Source of the DNA: Gammaproteobacteria bacterium
Lineage (GTDB): Bacteria > Pseudomonadota > Gammaproteobacteria > Pseudomonadales > Azotimanducaceae
Direction: 5' to 3'
Assembly: GCA_007694905.1 (NCBI GenBank)
Contig: REEU01000173.1
Location: 1-36,251 of the forward strand
Length of the DNA: 36,251 nucleotides
Within the stretch, counting starts at the first letter, position 1. Every line of letters begins with the position of its first letter. Shown here piece by piece: positions 16,705 through 23,702 of this stretch. The position numbers and the translations under genes are program-made. The notes beneath the pieces were generated by a model. It saw nothing but the letters and a program-made list of their open reading frames with translations, was not told the DNA's origin and made no database searches.

Positions 16705-17793
16705 TCAACCTGCGCGGCGCCAGCCCTGCAACGCCGCCGCATGCTGCCGGACCTGATCCGGATTGCCCAGCAGCTGCCGGTTCACGCCGATGCGCTTGAA
16801 GAAGTAATGCAGCCCCATCTCGTGCGTGAAGCCCATGCCCCCATGCACCTCAGTCGCGGTCCGTGCCACGAACTGCCCAACCTCGCCCATGTGTGCCTTG
16901 GCGTGGCAGGCCATGAGCTCGAACTCCTCCGGATACGCTGCGGCGGCGTAGGCCGCATACCAGCACAGGCTGTGACAGGGTTCGAGGTCCGCAGCCATTT
17001 CGGCACAGAGGTGCTTCACCGCCTGGAAGGAACCGATCACCCGCCCGAACTGTTTGCGTTCCTGGGCATAGGCCACCGCACGCTCCAGCATCCGCTCGCA
17101 GGCTCCAAGGCTGTCGAAGGCCAACGCCGTCCGGCCGGCTGCCAGCAGCCTCGGAAGCAGAGTAGGGTCGGCACCGGGTTGCATCAGCAACGTCACCGGG
17201 GCGCGCTTGAGCGTGATCTCGGCGAAGGAGCGGGTACGGTCGATGGTAGTCAGCGCAACACAAGTGGCACCGGCTGCGTCGGCATCGACCAGAATGAGGC
17301 CGCCGTCCGTCGTGGTCAGCATCCACGCGTCGGCACCGACGCCATCGAGCACGAACCGCGCCGTGCCGGACGCACGCTCGCCGTCGAGTTCGATGCCGGT
17401 TCCGGCCCGGCGACCTGCGGCCTCGCTGAGACCGACGCCGATGCGTGCTTCGCCCGCGGCCAGCCTGGGCAGCCAGTCGCCACCGCTGGCTGCGGCAGCG
17501 AGGGCGATGGGTGCCAGAATTGCGCTCGCTGTGAATGGAGCAGGTACGGCATTGCGACCAAGTGCCTGCTGCACAAGGCAGGCATCCAACAGGGTCATCG
17601 CGCTGCCGCCAGCGCCTTCGGGTGTCACAATGCCCAGGGTTCCCAGGCCCGCGAGCCCCTCGACTAGGCCGGTATCGGCGGTTTCGCCGGCATCGGCGAG
17701 CGCCTTGAGCCGTTCCGCATCCACGTTCTGATCGGCGAAGCGGCGGACCGATTCCGCCAGCATGCGTTGTTCATCGGACAGGCCAAATTCCAT
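16705..17793 (-). CDS. Acyl-CoA dehydrogenase, subunit with RxQFG motif
   Basis: Flavoprotein of 362 residues beginning MEFGLSDEQRMLAESVRRFA, the N-terminal alpha-helical ACAD domain. The C-terminal domain keeps RKQFGRVIGSFQAVKH, whose Arg and Gln contact FAD across the dimer interface, and the VHGGMGFTHEMGLHYFFKR motif. The middle beta domain is divergent and Ala/Gly rich. ATG at 17793 is chosen because family homology starts there and GGGAG lies about nine bases upstream. It follows the second ACAD gene by four bases on the same strand, so the two are one operon. Substrate is not predictable; the FadE pairs of sterol or long-chain degradation have this arrangement. Confidence 0.85.
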   Translation of the reverse strand: MEFGLSDEQRMLAESVRRFADQNVDAERLKALADAGETADTGLVEGLAGLGTLGIVTPEGAGGSAMTLLDACLVQQALGRNAVPAPFTASAILAPIALAAAASGGDWLPRLAAGEARIGVGLSEAAGRRAGTGIELDGERASGTARFVLDGVGADAWMLTTTDGGLILVDADAAGATCVALTTIDRTRSFAEITLKRAPVTLLMQPGADPTLLPRLLAAGRTALAFDSLGACERMLERAVAYAQERKQFGRVIGSFQAVKHLCAEMAADLEPCHSLCWYAAYAAAAYPEEFELMACHAKAHMGEVGQFVARTATEVHGGMGFTHEMGLHYFFKRIGVNRQLLGNPDQVRQHAAALQGWRRAG

Positions 17794-17797
17794 GTCG

Positions 17798-19003
17798 TCA
17801 TGCTCCCTTGCTGGCAGGCTTGGGTTCCCGGGGCATGCCGAGACCACGCTCGCTGATGATGTTCTTCTGAATCTGACTGGTGCCGCCGCCGATGATCAGG
17901 CCGAGGCTGAACATATGGGTCGTCTGCCAGAAGCCGCGATCCTTGAGGTGCGGACTGTCTTCGTAAAGCGCGCCGAGTTCGCCGAGCACATCGATGGCGA
18001 ACGCCGCGATTTCGTGATTCAAAATGGTGCCGTTGAGCTTCACGATGAGCCGTGCGACGCCCGCATCTTCACCTTTCAAGCCGTGGGTCAGCAGACGCAA
18101 TCCGTGCAGCTTCATGGCCTGGGCGCGCGCCTGCAGCCGCAGCAGTCGATCCTGCAAGCCTGAGTGTTCGATCAGACGGACACCGTCCAGGGTTTCCTCT
18201 TCCATGATGGCGACCACCCGGCCCAGCATGGCATTGGCCTGGCCAGGGTCACCGAGCATGCCGCGCTCATGCTTGAGGGTGGTGTTGGCGACCTGCCAGC
18301 CGGCACCACGCTCACCCACGATCTGGGTCTTCGGCAGGCGGACGTCGGTGAAGAACACCTCGTTGAACTCGGCCCGTCCGGTCATCGTTTTCAGCGGCCG
18401 GACTTCGATGCCAGGGGTGTCCATGGACAGGATCAGGTAGCTGATGCCATGGTGCTTCGGCGCTTCCGGCTCCGTTCGCACCAGAACGAACATCATGTCC
18501 GAGAAGTGGGCAGAGGACGTCCAGATCTTCTGGCCGTTGACTACGAAGTCCTCACCGTCCTCCACGGCCCGGGTCTGCAGGTTGGCGAGATCACTGCCGG
18601 CACCCGGTTCGGAGTAACCTTGGCACCAGACGATCTCACCGCTGATGGTGGGTCGGATCCAGCGTTCCTTCTGCTCGGGCGTGCCACATTCCAGCAGGGT
18701 CGGGACGAACATGGAGATGCCCTGATTGGCGAGCCCGGTGGGTGCGCCTACCCGGTGAAACTCTTCGGCGGCGATGAAGCTTTCGAGAATGTCCGCCTTG
18801 CCACCGTGGCCTCCGTACTGCTTTGGAATCGTGCGGCAGGTGTAGCCGTGCTCGATGAGCAGGGCCTGCCAGCTTCGACCCGCGGCGCTCGGACGGCCGT
18901 CGCTGTCGGCCATGGGTTGCCGCCACACAGAGCGGTGTTCCTCGAGGAAGACCCGGACGGCCTCCCGATAGTCTTCGTACCGTTCGGACAACTTCAGATC
19001 CAT
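17798..19003 (-). CDS. Acyl-CoA dehydrogenase, subunit lacking RxQFG motif
   Basis: Flavoprotein of 401 residues beginning MDLKLSERYEDYREAVRVFLEEH. It contains WCQGYSEPGAGSDLANLQTRA and GQKIWTSSAHFSDMMFVLVRT (substrate/FAD-binding beta domain) and, at the end, GGGTSQIQKNIISERGLGMPRE. A possible catalytic Glu lies in TTLKHERGML. The RxQFG-x-I-x-x-FQ motif of ordinary ACADs is missing from the helical C-terminal domain, while the neighbour has it. The ATG at 19003 is preceded by GGGGAG. On the minus strand a CATAAT hexamer at 19035-19040 could be a -10 element, without a clear -35. Confidence 0.87.
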   Translation of the reverse strand: MDLKLSERYEDYREAVRVFLEEHRSVWRQPMADSDGRPSAAGRSWQALLIEHGYTCRTIPKQYGGHGGKADILESFIAAEEFHRVGAPTGLANQGISMFVPTLLECGTPEQKERWIRPTISGEIVWCQGYSEPGAGSDLANLQTRAVEDGEDFVVNGQKIWTSSAHFSDMMFVLVRTEPEAPKHHGISYLILSMDTPGIEVRPLKTMTGRAEFNEVFFTDVRLPKTQIVGERGAGWQVANTTLKHERGMLGDPGQANAMLGRVVAIMEEETLDGVRLIEHSGLQDRLLRLQARAQAMKLHGLRLLTHGLKGEDAGVARLIVKLNGTILNHEIAAFAIDVLGELGALYEDSPHLKDRGFWQTTHMFSLGLIIGGGTSQIQKNIISERGLGMPREPKPASKGA

Positions 19004-19074
19004 GGTCTCTCCCCTTGGCTGGCAATGCGCGTGAATTATGTCAGATTGACCTGCTGCGTTGGGGCGTAGTGACC

Positions 19075-19104
19075 TTGGGTTCCGGTGATGGGCACCGGTA
19101 TGAT
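19075..19104 (+). promoter_or_regulatory. Candidate promoter of the selenoprotein operon with a dyad in the spacer
   Basis: TTGGGT (19075-19080) and TATGAT (19099-19104) are separated by 18 bases and sit about 25 bases upstream of the start codon at 19130. The spacer contains a perfect inverted repeat, CCGGTG-5-CACCGG (19082-19098). A dyad filling the -35/-10 spacer is the layout of MerR-type activated promoters, though those usually have 19-20 base spacers. Confidence 0.4.
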
Positions 19105-19129
19105 CGAGAGCGATGTCAGGAGACCAGGC

Positions 19130-20563
19130 ATGGCCGCAGAGAGCCGCTACATCCTCGTCACGAAACGGGACTGTCCCACCTGCCAGCTCATCGAACCGGC
19201 GCTGGAGGAGTTGGCGCTCTCGGCCCCCGTCAGGGTTTTCAATCAGGACGGTGCTGGATTCCCGGCCACTGCCGCCGCGGACGTGATCGATGACAGCGAG
19301 CTGGCGGGCTCCTGGGCGTTGGACGTGGAGATCGTCCCCACCCTCATCCGTTACGAGGGCGAGACCGAAGCCGGGCGGACCGAGGGCTGGGACCGTTCAG
19401 CCTGGCGTGCGCTGACGCATTTGAACGATCTGGGGGCGTCACTGCCGGAGTTTCGTCCCGGCTGTGGTTCCCTGACTCGGGATCCGGGCATCGCGCCACG
19501 ACTGGCCGCCCGCTATGGCGGCGGGGGCCTGACTGCTCGACGCATCGATCTCGCTCCGCTCGAGGACGCCATTGAAACCTGTTACGAGCGCGGCTGGAGC
19601 GATGGCCTGCCCGTGGTGCCGCCGACTCCGGAGCGCGTTCTGGCCATGCTGGCCGGCACGAATCGCGATCCCGGCGAGACCCTCGGTGAGGTGCCTCCGG
19701 ATCTGGTTCCGGTCAGCATCGAGAAGATCGCCATCAATGCCGTCATGGCCGGCTGCCGGCCGGAGTACCTCCCGGTGGTGATCAGCGCAGTGGAAGCGGC
19801 GCTGGAGGAACCGTTCTGCATGCACGGTCTGCTGGCGACCACGTATTTTTCCGGACCCATGGTCGTGGTCAGCGGCCCGCTTGCCCGTCGCATCGGCATG
19901 AATGCCGGCGGCAACGCGCTGGGGCAGGGTAACCGTGCGAATGCCACCATTGGCCGGGCCCTGCAACTCGTGATTCGTAACGTCGGCGGCGGCCGGCCCG
20001 GTGGCGTGGACCGCGCTGCGCTGGGTAATCCTGGGAAATACACGTTTTGCTTCGCCGAGGATGATGATCCGGCCTGGACGTCCCTGTCGGAGGACAGGGG
20101 CTTCGCCCGCGATGAGACCACGGTGACGTTGTTCGCGGCGGATGGCGTGCAGGGCATCGTCGACCAGAAGGCGCGCGAGCCGGAGCCCCTGTGCCGGTCG
20201 TTTGCGGCCGGACTGCGCGTGGTGTCTCACCCCAAGATGGTGCAGGCTGCAGATGCGTTCCTTGTGGTGAGCCCGGAGCATGCGCGGGTCTTCCATGATG
20301 CCGGCTGGAGCAAACAGCGGGTCACGGAAAGACTCCATGAGCTCCTGACCATCGACGGCAGTGAGCTGGTGCAGGGCGCCGGCGGCATGGCGGAAGGCCT
20401 GCCTGTAAAGCTCAAGGGCCGTTCGTTGCGAAAATTCAGGGAGGGTGGTCTCACCCTCGTTCGCGCCGGCGGCAGCGCCGGCATGTTCTCGGCCATCATT
20501 GCCGGCTGGGGTGCCAGCGGCGAGATCGGCAGTTCTCCAGTGACCAGAGAGGTGAAATCATGA
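19130..20563 (+). CDS. Thioredoxin-fold protein fused to a large domain found with UGSC (seleno)proteins
   Basis: Protein of 477 residues. Residues 5-100 look like a thioredoxin fold with a CPTC redox motif (C15, C18) and a cis-Pro-like EIVPTLIRY strand. The rest, about residues 135-477, is a conserved domain of unknown function with DGLPVVPPTPERVLAML, EKIAINAVMAGCRPEYLPVV, GGNALGQGNRANATIGRALQL, and NPGKYTFCFAED. I recall this domain in actinobacterial and proteobacterial proteins beside UGSC genes. The start ATG at 19130 has AGGAG at seven-base spacing. The gene overlaps the selenoprotein start by four bases (ATGA), so the pair is translationally coupled. A thiol-redox role feeding or using the selenoprotein is inferred, not shown. 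Confidence 0.75.
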   Translation: MAAESRYILVTKRDCPTCQLIEPALEELALSAPVRVFNQDGAGFPATAAADVIDDSELAGSWALDVEIVPTLIRYEGETEAGRTEGWDRSAWRALTHLNDLGASLPEFRPGCGSLTRDPGIAPRLAARYGGGGLTARRIDLAPLEDAIETCYERGWSDGLPVVPPTPERVLAMLAGTNRDPGETLGEVPPDLVPVSIEKIAINAVMAGCRPEYLPVVISAVEAALEEPFCMHGLLATTYFSGPMVVVSGPLARRIGMNAGGNALGQGNRANATIGRALQLVIRNVGGGRPGGVDRAALGNPGKYTFCFAEDDDPAWTSLSEDRGFARDETTVTLFAADGVQGIVDQKAREPEPLCRSFAAGLRVVSHPKMVQAADAFLVVSPEHARVFHDAGWSKQRVTERLHELLTIDGSELVQGAGGMAEGLPVKLKGRSLRKFREGGLTLVRAGGSAGMFSAIIAGWGASGEIGSSPVTREVKS

Positions 20564-21102
20564 GCGAGACCGTATTGCTGGATCCGGGGTCCGAACGGGA
20601 TCCGAGCCAGCGTGAACCGCGGGCACTGCCGCTGGACTTGAGCGGTCGGACCGTTGGGCTGCTCGACATTTCCAAGCCTCGTGGCGACGTCTTCCTCGAC
20701 GAAATCGCGAGTCTGCTGGAAGCCGAAGGGGCCACGGTGACCCGCTTCCGCAAGCCCACGTTCACGCGCCCGGCGCCCACCGAACTGCGGCAGGACATCG
20801 CCGAGCAGTGTGATCTGGTGCTGGAAGGTCTGGCCGACTGAGGGTCGTGTACGTCGTGCAGTTTGCATGACATCAACGACCTTGACGGCCGTGGCATAGC
20901 GGGTGGTTTCGTCGCCTCAGACGAGTTCCGGGATGCGGCGAAAGCGCAGGGCGACGCGCTTGGATTTCATGCACGGGCCATCTACGTCCCGCATCCGATC
21001 CAGGATCGCACTGACGAAGAAATGAAGGCGCTGGCGCGGAAGGCCTTTCCGGCGGTGCTCGATATGCTCAGGCAGGGACAAGAGCAAGACGCCCAGGCTT
21101 GA
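20560..21102 (+). CDS. UGSC-type selenoprotein, in-frame UGA read as selenocysteine
   Basis: One gene of 181 codons with TGA at 20839-20841 (residue 94) and a final stop at 21100-21102. Residues before the UGA (LLDISKPRGDVFLDEIASLLEAEGATV, QCDLVLEGLAD) form a Rossmann-like pattern. Immediately after it the frame reads GSCTSCSLHDINDLDGRG, giving the Sec-Gly-Ser-Cys motif. As I recall, cysteine homologues carry Cys-Gly-Ser-Cys-Thr-Ser there. The frame stays open for 86 codons after the UGA with sensible protein composition. A hairpin with bacterial SECIS geometry follows. Likely redox-active residues are U94, C97 and C100. It is coupled to the thioredoxin-fold gene upstream. A gene finder would call a 93-residue ORF and a second 79-residue ORF. 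Reaction and substrate are unknown. Confidence 0.88.
20842..20882 (+). promoter_or_regulatory. Bacterial SECIS-like hairpin downstream of the UGA codon
   Basis: Right after the UGA, GGTCGT (20843-20848) pairs with ACGACC (20876-20881), extended by a G-U pair. Inside it GTCGTGC (20853-20859) pairs fully with GCATGAC (20865-20871), with one G-U. The apical loop is AGUUU (20860-20864), with G as its second base, and begins 18 bases after the UGA. This agrees with the bacterial SECIS consensus as I recall it: a small GU-containing loop with a G in the first two positions, 16-37 bases from the UGA. It would recruit SelB with Sec-tRNA. Confidence 0.82.
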
Positions 21103-21114
21103 GTGCTCGGCCTC

Positions 21115-21147
21115 GCATCACGGCAGGCCAGCGGCCTGCCGTGATGC
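21115..21147. terminator. Perfect 15-base hairpin between convergent genes
   Basis: A perfect 15-base inverted repeat (arm GCATCACGGCAGGCC) with a three-base loop AGC starts 12 bases after the selenoprotein stop and lies 51 bases before the end of the convergent hydrolase gene. The stem is very stable. No T-run follows on the plus strand (CTTGG), so it may act as a bidirectional or Rho-assisted terminator, or protect the 3' end of the transcript. Confidence 0.6.
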
Positions 21148-21197
21148 TTGGCGCGGGCACGAAGGCCGGCTCGAAGCAGCGGGCCAAGCGTTCCACA

Positions 21198-22328
21198 TCA
21201 GCGCACTGTTGCCGGCGGGTTCTCCATCGCGAACACCTCTGTCAGGTAGCGGGCCATCTGCCGCTGCCTGTCAGGATCATCTGCCAGGGCCTGTTCCAGG
21301 AAGGCATACAAGGCCAGCCGTGTCAGCATATGCTGATCCGCCGGGCGCATGGCGCGTTCGAACGTTTCCATGGTGCAGGGTAGTTCTCCGGCCGTGGAAA
21401 TGCCGAGGTCCGAGTCCGGCACGAGAATGGGTTCGGCTTCGTCGTCCTCACGGTCCAGCCCGCGCAGCAGCAGTGGACACACCCATCGGTCTGGATGCCG
21501 GAACCACCGCATGTAGGTACTCGAAACGCCGGCGAATCCCACATGACTGCCATTGTGCAGGGTCACCAGCAGGCCGTTGTCCACCTTGTCGGGAATCGGG
21601 GCGGCGTTGTCTTCATACGGGACCATGGCGTCCGCAGTTCCGGCAATCATCATGAACGGCATGTCCGTTGTCTGAAAAAATCTACGCTCGAGGAACGCGC
21701 TCGGCCCGGCTATGGACACCGCTGCAGCGAGCCGGGGATCGCGCAGATCCCGATGGTAGGCCGCGAACTGCGTCGTCAGTCCACCCAGAGACAAGCCAAC
21801 GACCGCGATCCGCAATGGATCGAGCAGTCCGTAGAGACTGTCCTGTTCGTCAGCATTTCGCGCCAGCAGTGCGTCGATCACGAAGGAAACATCGCCGGGC
21901 TGATTGATCACATCCCCCGCGTTTGCACCACCCGGTGCACCGCCGTGGCTGAGCGGATAGTCCACCGCCACGATGGCGTAGCCCTTGGGCACGAGAAAGT
22001 CGACCAGATACTCCGGTTCGCGCACGGATGACATGAAGCCGTGGCTGTAGACGATCAGCGGGTAGGGCTTCTGTTCGGCTTGCTCGGGAACCCAGAGAAA
22101 GCCGTTGAGTTCACGGAACGGAAGGCCCTCGAAGTCACCGTTGGCATTCGTGGGTCGTGAGTTGTCGGTCAAGGCGATGCTGTGGCGCGACACGCCCAGC
22201 GTGCCGGGCTGATAGAGCCTGGCGCTTTGCTCACCGGTGGGGGAAGGCAGGCGCGGATTGAGTAGATAGACGCCAGCGATGATCAGAACCGCGATCAGGC
22301 CCAGCAGAATCTTGGCGAAGCGGTTCAT
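21198..22328 (-). CDS. Membrane-anchored or exported alpha/beta hydrolase (dienelactone-hydrolase/PAF-AH-like)
   Basis: Protein of 376 residues. An N-terminal hydrophobic stretch after three charged/polar residues (FAKILLGLIAVLIIAGVYLL) looks like an uncleaved signal anchor. The hydrolase fold follows: oxyanion-hole segment YSHGFMSS, nucleophile elbow GLSLGG with S180, an acid candidate in AGTADAMVPYEDNA, and the catalytic His candidate in HNGSHVGF. It is likely a periplasmic-side esterase or lipase-like enzyme; substrate unknown. ATG at 22328 is chosen because it gives the signal anchor and has AAGGAG about ten bases upstream; the frame is open further up. It stands alone, convergent with the selenoprotein operon. 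Confidence 0.78.
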   Translation of the reverse strand: MNRFAKILLGLIAVLIIAGVYLLNPRLPSPTGEQSARLYQPGTLGVSRHSIALTDNSRPTNANGDFEGLPFRELNGFLWVPEQAEQKPYPLIVYSHGFMSSVREPEYLVDFLVPKGYAIVAVDYPLSHGGAPGGANAGDVINQPGDVSFVIDALLARNADEQDSLYGLLDPLRIAVVGLSLGGLTTQFAAYHRDLRDPRLAAAVSIAGPSAFLERRFFQTTDMPFMMIAGTADAMVPYEDNAAPIPDKVDNGLLVTLHNGSHVGFAGVSSTYMRWFRHPDRWVCPLLLRGLDREDDEAEPILVPDSDLGISTAGELPCTMETFERAMRPADQHMLTRLALYAFLEQALADDPDRQRQMARYLTEVFAMENPPATVR

Positions 22329-22523
22329 GTGCAGGTGGCTCCTTCGATGTTCGATCAGGCTGACACAGCTGTCTGAATTCAGGCGTATTCGGGTCGTTCG
22401 GGGCACGCCCAACGGCAGCCATCCTGTCAGGAATCAACGCAAGCCAACACCGCCCTGTTCAGCTCCTCCCTGGCCGTTGTGACGCGAATTCCGTTTGCCG
22501 GTCGCCGCGCCAGCGTCGATGCT

Positions 22524-22551
22524 CAAATAGTTTTATGACAAAATCTATTTG
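22524..22551. promoter_or_regulatory. AT-rich 28-base imperfect palindrome upstream of the MATE gene
   Basis: Perfect seven-base outer arms (CAAATAG and CTATTTG) and inner TTT/AAA matches make a 28-base dyad in otherwise GC-rich DNA. It ends 22 bases before the chosen MATE start (22574), so a bound repressor of the MarR or TetR type could block transcription. The alternative ATG at 22535 lies inside it, which argues against that start. No regulator gene is adjacent. Confidence 0.45.
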
Positions 22552-22573
22552 GCCACGAAGGATCGCGGGACCC

Positions 22574-23551
22574 ATGGACGAGCGCACCCGTCACCTGCTC
22601 GAGGCGCCACCGGCGCCTCTGCTGATTCGTCTCGCCACACCCAACGCTGTGGCGTTTCTGATCCAGGCCTCGGTGAGCATGGCGGAGGTCTGGTTCGTCG
22701 GGCGCCTCGGCATCACGGCGCTGGCGGGGATTGCGCTGGTGTTCCCGCTGCTGATGCTCACCCAGATGATGGCCGGCGGTGCACCGCAGCTCGGGATCGT
22801 GGGCGCTGCGATCTCGGCCGTCGCAGTGTCGGCCCTGACCAGCGTCATCATGCTCTGGCGGCTGACCGGTGACTCCCAGAGCGTACGCCTGCGCTGGAGC
22901 GCATGCCGTTTCTCAGCCGAGTTGTTCCGGGATCTGTTTCGCGTCTTTGCGCCAGCGTCGCTGTCGCCGCTGCTCACCGTGGCGACGATCCTGAGTCTGA
23001 CCACAATCGTCGCCGGCTTCGGCCCTGCGGCGCTGGCAGGCTACGGCATCGGTTCGCGCATCGAGTTCCTGCTGGTGCCGCTGGTGTTCGGCCTCGGTTC
23101 CGCCATGACCTCCCTGGTCGGGGTCGCAAGCGGGGCCAAGGACCACGGTCGGGCGGAGCGCATCGGTTGGATCGGGGCCGGCATGGCAGCCGCGATGGCA
23201 GGCAGTGTGGGCCTGCTGCTGGCCCTGTTCCCGTCTGCCTGGATTCCGGCGTTCACCGACGATGCGGAGGCGCAGGCGGTGGCGGTCAGTTACATGCGTA
23301 CCGTCGGGCCTTTCTTTGCCCTGCAGGGAGTAGGCCTGTCGCTCTATTTTGCGAGTCAGGGTGCCGGTGCCATGCTCTGGCCGGTGGCTGCGACCATCAT
23401 GCGTATTCTGGTGGCCGTCGGCGGTGCGCTCCTGCTTGCGCACGGATTCGGTTGGGGTCTGTCTGGGGTGTTCGTCGCCGCGGCGGGTGCCATGGCGCTC
23501 TACGGCATCATCATCGCGTGGGCGGTGAAACTGGGAGCCTGGCGGCGCTGA
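22574..23551 (+). CDS. MATE-family efflux transporter with an apparent internal deletion
   Basis: Protein of 325 residues against about 450 for the family. The N-terminus (LLIRLATPNAVAFLIQASVSMAEVWFVGRLG; LAGIALVFPLLMLTQMMAGGA) is the MATE TM1-TM2 region. At about 22782-22790 it jumps directly to PQLGIVGAAISAVAVSAL, which in family members lies near TM5-TM6. The second half (GYGIGSRIEFLLVPLVFGLGSAMTSLVGVASGA; YMRTVGPFFALQGVGLSLYFASQGAG) is complete. About 125 residues seem to have been lost in frame. It may be a non-functional remnant, a genuine short form, or an assembly error. ATG at 22535 would add 13 residues but lies in a palindrome. Family substrates are drugs or metabolites exported with Na+ or H+. 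Confidence 0.75.
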   Translation: MDERTRHLLEAPPAPLLIRLATPNAVAFLIQASVSMAEVWFVGRLGITALAGIALVFPLLMLTQMMAGGAPQLGIVGAAISAVAVSALTSVIMLWRLTGDSQSVRLRWSACRFSAELFRDLFRVFAPASLSPLLTVATILSLTTIVAGFGPAALAGYGIGSRIEFLLVPLVFGLGSAMTSLVGVASGAKDHGRAERIGWIGAGMAAAMAGSVGLLLALFPSAWIPAFTDDAEAQAVAVSYMRTVGPFFALQGVGLSLYFASQGAGAMLWPVAATIMRILVAVGGALLLAHGFGWGLSGVFVAAAGAMALYGIIIAWAVKLGAWRR

Positions 23552-23658
23552 ACCTGTGTCCAGGATGCTTCTCGTCGGAGTGAGACGTTTGCGGGCGCCC
23601 ATGCCGTTTCCGTCCGGTCATGAGCGCTCGCAGGCTGTGGATGCGTGCAGTCACGTGA

Positions 23659-23675
23659 GCCAAGGGTTCCTTGGC
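23659..23675. terminator. Short hairpin between convergent MATE and SDR genes
   Basis: A perfect seven-base stem (GCCAAGG/CCTTGGC) with loop GTT lies in the 151-base gap between two convergent genes. No T-run follows on either strand, so terminator function is only suggested by position. Confidence 0.35.
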
Positions 23676-23702
23676 CCGCCGGGATCAGCCCGCCGATCGC
23701 GG

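Noticed and set aside
16576-17667. 363-residue plus-strand ORF opposite the acyl-CoA dehydrogenase
   Set aside because: Antisense shadow of a clear acyl-CoA dehydrogenase gene, no motif.
20842-21102. A separate short gene starting near 20863, or a pseudogene split by a nonsense mutation
   Set aside because: The frame is the same on both sides of the TGA, the residues directly after it are the Gly-Ser-Cys expected of the motif, and a SECIS-shaped hairpin lies at the right distance. One selenoprotein explains all of this.
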